Shown: one piece after another, positions 23,427-32,597 of the stretch
Numbering within the stretch: the stretch's first letter is position 1
Layout: the number at the start of each line of letters is the position of its first letter
From: Bacteroidota bacterium
GTDB taxonomy: Bacteria > Bacteroidota > Bacteroidia > NS11-12g > UBA9320
NCBI GenBank assembly: GCA_024679565.1
Contig: JAIBDD010000025.1
Location: 1-40,172 of the forward strand
DNA length: 40,172 nt
Direction of reading: 5' to 3'
Translations under genes and position numbers: made by a program
Notes under the pieces: model-generated
Told to the model about the DNA's origin: nothing
Seen by the model: only the letters and a program-made list of their open reading frames with translations
Databases searched by the model: none

Positions 23427-24146
23427 TTAGTTTGAGATGTGAATATTTGCGTCTTCAAGCAAGTTCATTCCTTTAAATCGAAGAACAACATTTGCTAGCG
23501 TTACGATGTCTTTTTGACAATAAACTCGAATACGTTCTAGGTCATTGTCTTGATAATAAACCGCATGAACCATGCTGCCGTCGATATCATCTTTAGGCGT
23601 TGGAATATCAAACAAAGCGGCCAACAAGTCTAAAGATGTATAGCTTTTGAAATCACCAAACTTCCACAGCTGCATCGTGTCAACATGGTTTACTTCCCAA
23701 GGTTTTTTGCCCGCTGTGTTTAACAAGTAAGGCAGTTTCAACCCATTTGTTAAAATTCGCCTGGCTAAGAATGGGAAGTCAAATTCTTTTCCATTATGAC
23801 CGCATAAAGCCTTTTGTGGTGAAGTAAAATTTGTATTGAGCAAGTTGCAAAAGTCTGCCAATAACGCTTCCTCATCGTGGCCATAAAAACTTTTTATCTT
23901 GAACTGTAGCTCTTCACCTTGGTGATAAAACACACCGACAGAGATACAGACTACCCTACCGAACTCGGCATAAATCCCTGCTCTATCATACACTTCATCT
24001 GGCGTTTGGTCCTCCTTTATCAAAAACTTCGCTTTGCGATCCCAAAGGGACTTCCAGCGATCATCAAGAGAATTATAATTTGGCGCAGCTGGTACCGTTT
24101 CGATATCAAGAACTAAAATATTTTCAAGTTTCAAGTTTTCTAACAC
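23427..24146 (-). CDS. PolB-like 3'-5' exonuclease (DNA_pol_B_exo2)
   Basis: A 239-residue DEDD-type nuclease. Exo I motif is ILVLDIETVP (about 10-19), Exo II lies in CGHNGKEFDFPFLARR (about 112-127) with the conserved N...D, and Exo III is in VYCQKDIVTL (about 209-218) with the Y-x3-D. These match the stand-alone PolB-like exonuclease family known mostly in bacteria of this phylum, presumed to trim DNA or RNA 3' ends. The start codon is GTG at 24146. It stands just ahead of the methyltransferase gene (five bases apart), so the two may be co-transcribed. Confidence 0.88.
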   Translation of the reverse strand: MLENLKLENILVLDIETVPAAPNYNSLDDRWKSLWDRKAKFLIKEDQTPDEVYDRAGIYAEFGRVVCISVGVFYHQGEELQFKIKSFYGHDEEALLADFCNLLNTNFTSPQKALCGHNGKEFDFPFLARRILTNGLKLPYLLNTAGKKPWEVNHVDTMQLWKFGDFKSYTSLDLLAALFDIPTPKDDIDGSMVHAVYYQDNDLERIRVYCQKDIVTLANVVLRFKGMNLLEDANIHISN

Positions 24147-24182
24147 GGTATAAAATTAATTGGATTTTTCTACCAAAGCATC

Positions 24183-24995
24183 CTATGCGTACATATCATC
24201 ATAGTCTTTAAAACTTTTTTTCAAAAGCTTGTAGACAATTCCAGGGGCAAATTTGAGTATTACATGCTGAAGTTTCCCTAAAAAGGTTAGGGTAACCTCC
24301 TTCTTCCTAAGATAAATCACCGAAGCAATTTTTTGCGCAACATCTTCTCTACTTGCCAGTTTTAAACCTTGACGCTCTTTTAGTTTTTCGTACGAACCAT
24401 CAGGTTTGAGTATTGTTTTTTCTGTCTCATTCGCAGTAAAACCAACATAAATTAGCCCACAATGTATTTGATTCTCCAGTTCTACTTGCATGGCTTTGGC
24501 ATATGCCGTAAGGGCCATCTTCGAAACAGAGTACCCAGAGTGCCCAGGAACTCCAACTTTAGCAGCCATACTACTAATGATAATGACACTACCTTTCGAT
24601 TGTTTAAGTAAAGGAATGGCAAAATATGTCGTATTAATGGTTCCCATCGTGTTGATGTTAACCACACTAGCCCAGTTTTCAGGTGTAGACTCCTCGATCT
24701 TCCCATGGCTCGCAATTCCGGCATTATTGATTAATACATCTAACCGACCAAATTCTTTGCTAATAGCTGAAATGAGGCTTTCACAATCTTCTGGTTTTGA
24801 TACGTCTGCGACCACTTGAAAACAATTAACACCCTTCGAGACTAATTCATCATATGCCGCTTGAAGCTTCTCCGGATTCCTACCGTTAATGACAATTTTT
24901 GCGCCATAGTCTCCTAACAATTGTGCGGTCGCTTTCCCAATACCTTGACTAGATCCAGTAATACATACTACCTTGTCTTTAAAGAAATCTTTCAT
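24183..24995 (-). CDS. Short-chain dehydrogenase/reductase
   Basis: A 270-residue SDR. The NAD(P)-binding motif is CITGSSQGIGKATA (about 12-25), the NAG motif is LINNAGIASHG (about 90-100), and the catalytic Ser-Tyr-Lys are in IIISSMAAKVGVPGHSGYSVSKMA (Ser about 143, Tyr about 156, Lys about 160). The C-terminal 50 residues are longer and more hydrophobic than in a minimal SDR (FLGKLQHVILKFAPGIVYKLLKKSF), suggesting association with membrane or lipid substrates, as in 3-ketodihydrosphingosine reductase-like enzymes. That substrate is inference. An upstream extension to 25136 would overlap the reductase gene and is not used; start ATG at 24995. Confidence 0.9.
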   Translation of the reverse strand: MKDFFKDKVVCITGSSQGIGKATAQLLGDYGAKIVINGRNPEKLQAAYDELVSKGVNCFQVVADVSKPEDCESLISAISKEFGRLDVLINNAGIASHGKIEESTPENWASVVNINTMGTINTTYFAIPLLKQSKGSVIIISSMAAKVGVPGHSGYSVSKMALTAYAKAMQVELENQIHCGLIYVGFTANETEKTILKPDGSYEKLKERQGLKLASREDVAQKIASVIYLRKKEVTLTFLGKLQHVILKFAPGIVYKLLKKSFKDYDDMYA

Positions 24996-25002
24996 ACTAA
25001 CT

Positions 25003-25986
25003 CTATAGATATTTTTCTTCTTTGAACCACGCAACTGCTTCCTTAATAGCAAACTCGATATCGGTTTTTGGCATATCCAACTCCTCAACAGCTTTGGCGT
25101 TGCTGTAATAGTGAAACTCATTTGATATGAGCGCAAGCGGATAACTAATAACTTGTTCCTTCTTTGTGATTTTTCCGATCATCGACAGGATGCCACCATA
25201 AATCAACACAGCAAAACCTGGTATGCCCAACGTTGGTGGTTTCACTTCAAAAATATTAGCGATTTTAGCAAACATATCTTTGTAGGTAAGGTTCACACCA
25301 GCAGCCAAATAACACTCCCCGACCCTACCTTTTTCAACAGAATTGACGATGGCTTGTGCAACATCTTTCACATAAACGAAGTTTCTACCTCCAGGCGAAT
25401 AGCCTGGCACTTTCCCTTGAATCACAGAAATAATCATTTTACCTGAACTAGGCTTAACGTCATAGGGCCCAATCATAAACGTTGGATTCACGATTAAGGC
25501 CGGCAATTTGTTTTCACGACATTCTTTCAAGATCATTTCCTGAGCCTTGTATTTCGAAGTGATATAATCCAAACCATATTTTTCACCGTCAAATGGGTTT
25601 AACTCGGTTCCAGGATTGCTCGCATCACCAGGGCCAAACGAATTGGCAGTACCCACATGTACAAGTCTTTTAATCTGCAACGATTTTACTGCATTAATTA
25701 CGTTTCGAACTCCGTCTACATTTACCTTCCAATACAACCCTCCTTTGTTTGGCCAGGTATCAGTAACTGCAGCAGCATTGATTACGACGTCTGCGCCTTC
25801 CATAGCTTGGTGCAGTTCTTCATAATTCAGCAAGTCTCCATGACTCACTTCTATGTTCAAGCCTTTTAGGTAGCCCAAATCTTTTCCTGTTTGGATAAAA
25901 ACCTTAACGGAATACCCTTTATCAAGAAGCAGTCTAACCATATTGTTCCCCAACAAACCGTCTGCTCCAGTAACAAATATTTTCAT
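25003..25986 (-). CDS. NAD-dependent epimerase/dehydratase, 3-beta-HSD-like
   Basis: A 327-residue extended SDR, with the NAD(P) motif FVTGADGLLGNNMVRLLLDK (about 4-23), the acidic HGDLLNYEE segment, VNVDGVRNVINA, and the active-site YITSK (about 140-144). The C-terminal half contains GGRNFVYVKDVAQAIVNS, the conserved contact block of 3-beta-hydroxysteroid dehydrogenase/dihydroflavonol-4-reductase-like enzymes. The substrate is unknown, although the downstream SDR only seven bases away suggests the two act in one pathway, perhaps on a lipid. The start is ATG at 25986; sequence upstream of it in frame is not conserved in style with the motif start. Confidence 0.88.
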   Translation of the reverse strand: MKIFVTGADGLLGNNMVRLLLDKGYSVKVFIQTGKDLGYLKGLNIEVSHGDLLNYEELHQAMEGADVVINAAAVTDTWPNKGGLYWKVNVDGVRNVINAVKSLQIKRLVHVGTANSFGPGDASNPGTELNPFDGEKYGLDYITSKYKAQEMILKECRENKLPALIVNPTFMIGPYDVKPSSGKMIISVIQGKVPGYSPGGRNFVYVKDVAQAIVNSVEKGRVGECYLAAGVNLTYKDMFAKIANIFEVKPPTLGIPGFAVLIYGGILSMIGKITKKEQVISYPLALISNEFHYYSNAKAVEELDMPKTDIEFAIKEAVAWFKEEKYL

Positions 25987-26184
25987 ATTTTTTTGTTCAT
26001 TTTTTGGCTTGGCGAAGATACTTGTTGAATATGATATTGGCACTTCACAATTACAATAAAAATACCTGTCAAGATTCGTTCACCGGATGTTGTGCATAAA
26101 TCCTTTAAAAGTTGCCAGAAATAGGACTACAATATATGAGAAAACCAATACCTTAGTAGGAACAAAAAGCATAAAAAACACAAC

Positions 26185-27327
26185 ATGATTGACGGTACAA
26201 TATTTATTGCGGGGGCGGGGGGAATTGGTCGAGCAGCAGCTTTATTATTGGAGACCAACAAATCTTTAAACGCTCGAATTATTATTGGGGATATCCAGAA
26301 GGCTCAGCTCACGGATTGCCTCGATTGGGTAAAGAAAGGAAACCCTACAACGCAGGTTGAAACCTTTGAAATGTCTACCACCTCAGACGAAAAACTCAAA
26401 GAGGTATTAACGCAGTGTGACGTATTATTAGACTGCCTACCTGGTAGTTTTGCACCAAAAATGGCACGTTTAGCACTTGAGCGGAACGCACATTATGCCA
26501 ACTTAACTGAATATGTTAAAGAGACTGAAGAAATTGCTGCTCTAGCAAAGGATGCACGCACAGGTTTTGTCTTACAAACTGGTTTAGCTCCGGGTTATAT
26601 AAACATCTTGGCCCTAAAACTCTATGACAATTTCGTGCGAGATTTTGGAGGAAATCAGGTTAAAAAAATGCAAATGAAGGTTGGTGCATTATCGAAAAAT
26701 GCACTCGCTCCACACCATTACGCATTCACATGGAGTCCTGTTGGTGTGGCTACGGAGTATGTTAAAGATGCCATCATTGTTCGCAACAACAAACGGGTAT
26801 TAGTGCCTGCCTTATCTGGTAGAAATTTAATCACCATAGATGGTATTGTTTATGAAGATAATTTCACATCCGGTGGCGCGGCCAATATACCTGCCGCTTT
26901 AGCTGACAAAATCACCAACATTCATTATAAAACATTGCGGTACCCGGGCCATTATAAATGGGTAGAAAAAACGTTAAACAAGCTTCCCATCTCTGAAAAT
27001 AGAATTGATAAGCTAACACAAATCATGTTAGACAAAATTCCAATTGTTGACGAAGACGTCGTAATCATTTACGCTTCGGTAATGGGTAAAGACAACCAAG
27101 GATTTTTACGTAGCTACGAAAAGTCGTTAAAAATTCTTCCTATGCAGATAGGCAACCAAACGCTGCGCGCAATACAATCTACAACGGCTTCGGCACTTTG
27201 CGAAATGGCATATTACCTGTTGACTCAAGAAAAATCAGGGGTTATTTATCAAACTGATATTGACAAAGAAGCTTTTCTAAATGGACCATTCGTAAGCAGT
27301 GTATATGGTTCTTACACAGAAGCTTAA
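26185..27327 (+). CDS. Saccharopine dehydrogenase family protein
   Basis: A 380-residue enzyme of the saccharopine dehydrogenase/homospermidine synthase-like fold. The N-terminal Rossmann motif is FIAGAGGIGRAAALLLE (about 7-23), with the GDIQKAQL acidic turn. The middle holds YANLTEYVKETEEI and LQTGLAPGYINILA (about 131-144), and the C-terminal half the TWSPVGVATEYVKDA block (about 184-198), all typical of the family. Lysine catabolism through saccharopine is the usual family role; here it stands alone, without an aminoadipate gene, so the substrate is uncertain. Nothing resembling a -7 box was found just upstream in the ~200-bp spacer. Confidence 0.88.
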   Translation: MIDGTIFIAGAGGIGRAAALLLETNKSLNARIIIGDIQKAQLTDCLDWVKKGNPTTQVETFEMSTTSDEKLKEVLTQCDVLLDCLPGSFAPKMARLALERNAHYANLTEYVKETEEIAALAKDARTGFVLQTGLAPGYINILALKLYDNFVRDFGGNQVKKMQMKVGALSKNALAPHHYAFTWSPVGVATEYVKDAIIVRNNKRVLVPALSGRNLITIDGIVYEDNFTSGGAANIPAALADKITNIHYKTLRYPGHYKWVEKTLNKLPISENRIDKLTQIMLDKIPIVDEDVVIIYASVMGKDNQGFLRSYEKSLKILPMQIGNQTLRAIQSTTASALCEMAYYLLTQEKSGVIYQTDIDKEAFLNGPFVSSVYGSYTEA

Positions 27328-27364
27328 TCACGTTAACTAACTGTCTATCAGTCAAGAGCAAGAG

Positions 27365-27372
27365 TAATTTTG
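27365..27372 (+). promoter_or_regulatory. Probable sigma-A -7 box (TAATTTTG)
   Basis: TAATTTTG fits TAnnTTTG. It lies 86 bases before the UspA ATG at 27459, giving a leader of about 80 nt. No clear -33 box. Confidence 0.4.
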
Positions 27373-27458
27373 CTTATAAAAAAGCAATCTAACTTTAAAA
27401 TATGGATTGTTTTTTAGGCGCTATTTAGTATATTCGTTACCAAGTAGTTATAGTGCAT

Positions 27459-28271
27459 ATGGATTTTCAGATTAACAACATTCTAGTCGGGTTCGACAAC
27501 TCAAAATCGGCAAAAATTGCCTTGGAAAAAGCAGCAGATACCGCTAAACGGTTTGATGCAAAATTGCATGCGTTGTATGTTTTCCAGGAGGGAAAAGCTG
27601 ACCCCACCGAGATTCAACAAGCTGTTTTAGAAGTTGGAAATAGATTGGATATTGATATTGAATTCGTGATGAGAACCGGAAAGGTTTACAACGAAATATC
27701 TATCAGCGAACGAGAGCTTGGAGCCGACATGGTAATCATTGGAACTCACGGAAGCAGTGGGTGGCAACCATTTTGGATTGGAAGTAACGCGTTTAGAGTT
27801 GCAAGTGCGGCGAACTGTCCGGTTATTACCATCTTAGAAACAACCAAGTCAGAAGCATTAACGGACATTTTACTTCCGTTAGACAATGAAGAAACAACAC
27901 GCCAAAAAGTACCATACGCAGCAATGATGGCAAAGGCATACGGCGCCACTGTGCACATATACTCTGTGACCAAAGGAACAGACAAAACGGTACAGTCTAA
28001 ATTAAACGCATACGGCCGACAGACGGAAAAATATTTACACGAACGTGGTATTCAAACCACCTATAAAACACAATTTGGTGGTGAAGTTCCAAATAACATA
28101 TTGGAATATTCTAAAGAAATACGTGCTGGGTTAGTCATGATAATGGCTGACACTGAAAGCAAAAGTTTCATCATGGGATCTTATGCGCAAGACATCGTAA
28201 ATAACAGTAAAGCTCCAGTGATGGTTATGCACAGTCGTGACCTTGCACTTACGGGTGCAGTAGGTTACTAG
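27459..28271 (+). CDS. Universal stress protein, two UspA domains
   Basis: A 270-residue tandem UspA protein. Domain 1 (about 1-130) has the ATP-binding loop as GTHGSSGWQPFWIGS, which matches G-2x-G-9x-G-S; domain 2 (about 135-265) has no such loop (MADTESKSFIMGSYA), so probably only the first domain binds nucleotide. The Usp fold begins ILVGFDNSKSAKIALEKAAD. Tandem Usp proteins in Bacteroidota accompany stress responses of unknown detail. The ATG at 27459 is preferred over a GTG at 27453. It ends in a shared palindromic stop with the convergent SDR gene. A second tandem Usp protein is encoded at 36704-37603. Confidence 0.92.
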   Translation: MDFQINNILVGFDNSKSAKIALEKAADTAKRFDAKLHALYVFQEGKADPTEIQQAVLEVGNRLDIDIEFVMRTGKVYNEISISERELGADMVIIGTHGSSGWQPFWIGSNAFRVASAANCPVITILETTKSEALTDILLPLDNEETTRQKVPYAAMMAKAYGATVHIYSVTKGTDKTVQSKLNAYGRQTEKYLHERGIQTTYKTQFGGEVPNNILEYSKEIRAGLVMIMADTESKSFIMGSYAQDIVNNSKAPVMVMHSRDLALTGAVGY

Positions 28272-28277
28272 TAACCT
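28262..28277. repeat. 16-bp perfect palindrome over two convergent stops
   Basis: AGGTTACTAGTAACCT reads the same on both strands. It contains the two overlapping TAG stops of the converging UspA and SDR genes, and gives both proteins the C-terminal dipeptide Gly-Tyr. There is no T-run, so it is unlikely to be a classic terminator. Confidence 0.7.
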
Positions 28278-29035
28278 TTATCTCTGATAATATTTCCTGC
28301 CGCAGGCTGTGCCTTAGGCATTATAATCAAATCGTTGATATTGACGTGTTCAGGTCGTGTAACCACATACAACACCGCGTCGGCGATATCATGCGCTACT
28401 AAGTTTTCAAAACCATCGTACACCTTTTTGGCTTTTTCTTCATTTCCATGCATACGTACAACGCTAAATTCTGTCTCAACAGCTCCAGGATTTACAGCAG
28501 ATACTTTTATACCATGTTCGGCTAATTCTCTTCGCATGCTTTTATTCAGTGCATCAACCATGTGTTTCGTTCCACAATACACATTTCCATTTGGGTAAAC
28601 TTCTTTACCCGCAATGGAGCCAATATTTACAATATGACCACGACCTTGTTTTATCATCATTGGAATTACTTGCCGACTCATATAGAGTAAACCTTTCACG
28701 TTGGTATCAATCATTTTATTCCAATCTTCAACGTCCCCATCTTGTAGTTTATCTAAACCACTGGCCAATCCCGCATTGTTGACCAATACATCAATCTGTC
28801 GGTTTTTTAACTGGAGCGCTTCTATGTTGCGCGTAACAGCATCGTAGTCTCTCACATCGAAGCATAACGATTTAACATTTACCCCATATTGGGTTTCCAA
28901 CTCGGAAGCAACGGTCTTTAAACGGTCTTCCCTCCTACCCGTAATAATCAAATCAAATTTATTCTCTGATAACAATTGTGCAGTTGCCTTTCCAATTCCA
29001 GATGTAGCTCCTGTAATTAATGCTGTTTTACCCAT
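28268..29035 (-). CDS. SDR family oxidoreductase, YdfG-like
   Basis: A 255-residue classical SDR. NADP-binding ALITGATSGIGKATAQLL (about 5-22), followed by ITGRREDRL with the Arg that prefers NADP; LVNNAGLASG near 85-94; and the catalytic Ser-Tyr-Lys in IGSIAGKEVYPNGNVYCGTK (Ser about 137, Tyr about 150, Lys about 154). Overall it resembles YdfG, a 3-hydroxy acid/serine dehydrogenase that reduces malonic semialdehyde. Start ATG at 29035. It converges on and overlaps the UspA gene by four bases, and lies 84 bases from the divergent RNase Z gene. Confidence 0.9.
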   Translation of the reverse strand: MGKTALITGATSGIGKATAQLLSENKFDLIITGRREDRLKTVASELETQYGVNVKSLCFDVRDYDAVTRNIEALQLKNRQIDVLVNNAGLASGLDKLQDGDVEDWNKMIDTNVKGLLYMSRQVIPMMIKQGRGHIVNIGSIAGKEVYPNGNVYCGTKHMVDALNKSMRRELAEHGIKVSAVNPGAVETEFSVVRMHGNEEKAKKVYDGFENLVAHDIADAVLYVVTRPEHVNINDLIIMPKAQPAAGNIIRDKGY

Positions 29036-29119
29036 AGGCTACAAATATTGAATAATTCCTTTATTTAGAAATGTTTTTTTGAAATTGCCTAAACTCATCA
29101 ATTCTTGTAACCTTGTGCC

Positions 29120-30031
29120 ATGTTCGCCGAACTTACAATTTTGGGTAATAATTCTGCCGCACCAACTAAGACAAGAAATCAAAGTGGTCAGCATTTCAAA
29201 TTGGACCAAGACCAAATTTTATTTGATTGCGGGGAAGGCACTCAAAAACGCCTGATCACCAATAGAATTAATTATCAGAAGATCTCACACATACTGATTT
29301 CTCATCTGCACGGTGACCATTTTTTAGGTTTAATGGGTCTATTAAACACCATGGCCCTGAATGGACGCAAATCAAAACTCACCATAGTTGCACCAACTGG
29401 CCTTAAACGATTTTATGGCGTTTATGTTGAAACCAGTTCTGCTCACCAAACATTCGATGTTGAGTTTATTGAATTAGAAGAAGAATCCACCGGAACCATC
29501 GATACACCACGTTTAAATATTACGTACATACCTGTCTCGCACCGTATTAGTTGCTTTGCTTATATCGTTGAACAAGCTGTTGCTTTAAGGCACATAGATA
29601 TTGAATCTTGCAAAAAACATCAGATTCCGCATCATGCATTTGCCGACCTACAAAACGGACTTGATTATATGGATGAAAATGGAAATCATATTAAAAATGA
29701 TGTACTTACCCTTCCTCCATCCAAACCCATTTGTTATGGGTACATCACAGACACTATCTATAGGCCCGACCTTGCTCCTGCTTTTGCCCGTTGTCACACA
29801 GTTTACCACGAAGCCACCTACTTGCATAATTTAATAGACAGGGCAATAAAAACAAAACACAGCACTGCCGAACAAGCAGGCATGTTTGCACAAAAAGCAT
29901 CTGTAAATCAGCTACTTATTGGACATTTCTCGTCTCGTTACCACAACACCGACGACCATCTTGAAGAATCTAGGGCTCAATTTCGTGAAAGCTTTATAGC
30001 GAAAGAGGGTGAAACCTACCGTATATATTGA
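29120..30031 (+). CDS. rnz: Ribonuclease Z
   Basis: A 303-residue metallo-beta-lactamase-fold endonuclease that removes 3' trailers from tRNA precursors. The metal motif HxHxDH is in SHLHGDHFLG (H62, H64, D66, H67); the family opening is ELTILGNNSAAPTKTRNQS, with LFDCGEGTQ near 34-42. Later metal residues are visible in HAFADLQ and in the C-terminal LLIGHFSSRYHN (about 267-278). Length is typical. Since the lineage's tRNA genes, for instance the one at 39673, lack an encoded CCA, 3' processing by this enzyme is needed before CCA addition. Confidence 0.97.
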   Translation: MFAELTILGNNSAAPTKTRNQSGQHFKLDQDQILFDCGEGTQKRLITNRINYQKISHILISHLHGDHFLGLMGLLNTMALNGRKSKLTIVAPTGLKRFYGVYVETSSAHQTFDVEFIELEEESTGTIDTPRLNITYIPVSHRISCFAYIVEQAVALRHIDIESCKKHQIPHHAFADLQNGLDYMDENGNHIKNDVLTLPPSKPICYGYITDTIYRPDLAPAFARCHTVYHEATYLHNLIDRAIKTKHSTAEQAGMFAQKASVNQLLIGHFSSRYHNTDDHLEESRAQFRESFIAKEGETYRIY

Positions 30032-30062
30032 TTTTCCACACCTTAAAGCCGGCACAGCACAA

Positions 30063-30091
30063 TTGATTGGCTCAATCGCCGTTTATTTTTG
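30063..30091 (+). promoter_or_regulatory. Sigma-A promoter of ftsK (TTG-N18-TATTTTTG)
   Basis: TATTTTTG at 30084-30091 fits TAnnTTTG, with a -33 TTG at 30063-30065 and 18 bases between. The ftsK ATG begins 24 bases later. Confidence 0.65.
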
Positions 30092-30114
30092 TGTGTTACG
30101 GATAATTGAGGTGA

Positions 30115-32532
30115 ATGGCTAAAAAACAGGTTACAAAAAAACGGAAGAGCAAGAAAACCAAGTCTGGGGTATCGCCTGCAGACCACTTGTTGTTGCGTGA
30201 TCCACGTACTAGAAAAATAGTTGGTGGGGTAATTTGCCTGTTTGCCGTTTTCATGTTTCTATCCTTCCTTTCGTTCCTGTTTACCTGGAAAGTAGATGAC
30301 AGTGCGGTATCCGGAAGTGCCGAATATTTTAGAAACAATCACGGTAGCACTAAAAATTGGATGAGTATTGTAGGAGCCAAACTCGCCTACCATTTAATGC
30401 ATTATGGGTTTGGGTTAACCGCCTTCACTTTACCGTATTTAGTTGCCGTTATCGGCTTAAGAATATACACCAATTCGAAGTCGTTCAACATCTATGTAGC
30501 CCTGAAATACACGGTCTTGATTATTTCCTTTTTTAGCTTGTTTATTGGGTTAATTTTCCATCAATTGTATCCAAGTTTAGCAGGTGGATTTGGTTACGAT
30601 TTATACCAATGGTTGGCCTCCATGGTTGGTGCCTTTGGTGTCATATTGATATTGCTGGCATATTTAGCCAGTGTTTTAATTTGGAATTTCGACATTGACC
30701 TATACGACTGGTTTGGAGGGAAAATAAAAAAAGCCAAAGACAAACGCATGGCATCCAAAACTGGAATCAACAATGACGACGCAGACCTGGAATATAGTGC
30801 TCCAACCGAAACACTTTTCACGAAAGACAACATTGATCTAGACATTGAACCTGAGCCAAAGGAGGAAACTCCCAAGCCTGAGGATCATTTAAAAGATGAT
30901 TTTGAAATAGTAAAACCCCCAAAAGAGGCTGTAAAAAAAGAAGACCCGGATCTTGATTTAACCATCGAAGAGACCAAAGAAGAGGAAGAATTAAGTGCTA
31001 AAGAGATAGGCAGACAAGGTATTGATACCGAATATGACCCAACCCTAGACTTGTCTGGTTATAAATTCCCGAACATCACTTTCTTAAACGAATATGCTGA
31101 CCGCAAGGTAGAAGTTAGTGAAAGCGACCTTAAACGAAGTAAAGATTTGATTGTAGAGACGTTAAGGAACTACAAAATAGAAATCTCACAAATCAAGGCA
31201 ACTATAGGACCTACTGTTACGCTATTTGAAATTGTTCCTGCGCCGGGAGTTAAAATATCCAAGATAAAGAACCTGGAAGATGATATTGCATTAAGCTTAG
31301 CCGCTCTTGGAATTAGGATTATAGCTCCGATACCCGGAAAAGGCACCATTGGTATTGAGGTACCCAATCAATCACCTGAAATTGTATCAATGCGTTCAGG
31401 GATTGCCAGCAAACGCTTTCAGGAATCCAAACACGACCTTCCCGTATGTTTAGGTAAAACCATTAGCAACGAAGTATATATCGCTGATTTGGCCAGAATG
31501 CCCCACCTATTAATGGCTGGTGCCACAGGTCAAGGAAAATCGGTAGGATTGAATGCACTTTTGGTTTCCTTGATGTACAAAAAACACCCAGCCGAATTAA
31601 AATTCGTTCTGGTTGATCCGAAAAAAGTTGAACTTACCTTATACCAAAGAATAGAAAGACACTACCTCGCAAAGATCCCTGGCGAAGGAGACGCTATCAT
31701 TACCGATAACAAATTGGTTGTACAAACGCTCAATAGTCTTTGTATTGAAATGGACAATAGATATGCGCTGTTACAAGACGCAATGGTGCGTAACATTAAG
31801 GAGTACAACACAAAGTTTCAGAAACGTAAGTTAAACCCAAATGAAGGTCATCGGTTTTTACCTTACATCGTAGTAGTTGTTGACGAAGTGGCAGATTTAA
31901 TCATGACATCTGGCAAAGAGGTTGAACACCCTATTGCACGTTTAGCGCAACTTGCACGGGCAATAGGCATTCATCTAGTTTTGGCAACACAGCGGCCATC
32001 GGTTAACATTATTACAGGAACGATTAAAGCAAATTTCCCCGCCCGTATTGCTTTTAGGGTAACGTCAAAAATTGATTCAAGAACCATTTTAGATGGAAAT
32101 GGCGCAGACCAATTGATAGGTAAAGGAGATATGCTTTACTCCAACGGTAGCGACATTATTAGACTACAATGTCCATTTGTAGATACACCTGAAGTAGAGA
32201 TCATAACTTCGTTTATTGGCGAGCAACGAGGATATTCATCTGCCTATATGCTGCCAGAAGTTCAGGAAGATTCGTCAGGTAATGCGGACGCGCTTGACGA
32301 CGATGACAAAGATGCTTTGTTTGAGGATGCTGCGCGTATTGTCGTGCAACATCAACAAGGCAGTACGTCGCTATTACAGCGTAGACTTAAGATTGGCTAC
32401 AACCGTGCAGGTAGAATTATTGATCAATTGGAACGTGCCAATATCGTCGGCTCTTTCGAAGGAAGTAAAGCCAGACAAGTTCTTTTGCCAGATGAGTACG
32501 CTTTGGAACAGTATTTGAACAACGAAGCTTAA
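30115..32532 (+). CDS. ftsK: FtsK/SpoIIIE-type DNA translocase
   Basis: An 805-residue septal DNA translocase that moves chromosome termini through the closing septum. Four N-terminal membrane helices (for example GVICLFAVFMFLSFLSFLFTW and the helices around 95-190) are followed by a charged, acidic linker (about 225-320) and the RecA-like motor: Walker A GATGQGKS (about 464-471), Walker B VVVVDEVADLI (about 585-595), and LATQRPSVNIITG (about 624-636). The C-terminal gamma winged helix is IGYNRAGRIIDQLE (about 760-773), which recognises KOPS-like sequences. Length is typical for Bacteroidota. It is followed by a LolA-like gene and a small lipoprotein gene, likely co-transcribed. Confidence 0.97.
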   Translation: MAKKQVTKKRKSKKTKSGVSPADHLLLRDPRTRKIVGGVICLFAVFMFLSFLSFLFTWKVDDSAVSGSAEYFRNNHGSTKNWMSIVGAKLAYHLMHYGFGLTAFTLPYLVAVIGLRIYTNSKSFNIYVALKYTVLIISFFSLFIGLIFHQLYPSLAGGFGYDLYQWLASMVGAFGVILILLAYLASVLIWNFDIDLYDWFGGKIKKAKDKRMASKTGINNDDADLEYSAPTETLFTKDNIDLDIEPEPKEETPKPEDHLKDDFEIVKPPKEAVKKEDPDLDLTIEETKEEEELSAKEIGRQGIDTEYDPTLDLSGYKFPNITFLNEYADRKVEVSESDLKRSKDLIVETLRNYKIEISQIKATIGPTVTLFEIVPAPGVKISKIKNLEDDIALSLAALGIRIIAPIPGKGTIGIEVPNQSPEIVSMRSGIASKRFQESKHDLPVCLGKTISNEVYIADLARMPHLLMAGATGQGKSVGLNALLVSLMYKKHPAELKFVLVDPKKVELTLYQRIERHYLAKIPGEGDAIITDNKLVVQTLNSLCIEMDNRYALLQDAMVRNIKEYNTKFQKRKLNPNEGHRFLPYIVVVVDEVADLIMTSGKEVEHPIARLAQLARAIGIHLVLATQRPSVNIITGTIKANFPARIAFRVTSKIDSRTILDGNGADQLIGKGDMLYSNGSDIIRLQCPFVDTPEVEIITSFIGEQRGYSSAYMLPEVQEDSSGNADALDDDDKDALFEDAARIVVQHQQGSTSLLQRRLKIGYNRAGRIIDQLERANIVGSFEGSKARQVLLPDEYALEQYLNNEA

Positions 32533-32552
32533 CTTTGCACCTGTTTTATTTG

Positions 32553-32573
32553 GTAAGGTGAATTCGACCTTAC
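32553..32573 (+). other. Small hairpin between ftsK and lolA-like gene
   Basis: GTAAGGT-GAATTCG-ACCTTAC is a seven-pair stem. No T-run follows, so it is more likely an mRNA structure than a terminator. Confidence 0.35.
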
Positions 32574-32597
32574 TCTAATTGGCACAAAAGAATTGAA

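Noticed and set aside
24490-24819. 109-codon antisense frame inside the SDR gene
   Set aside because: Shadow of the SDR coding sequence, whose NAD(P) and catalytic motifs prove the minus strand.
24996-25136. N-terminal extension of the SDR
   Set aside because: It overlaps the end of the upstream reductase gene in another frame and adds nothing SDR-like; the family start fits the ATG at 24995.
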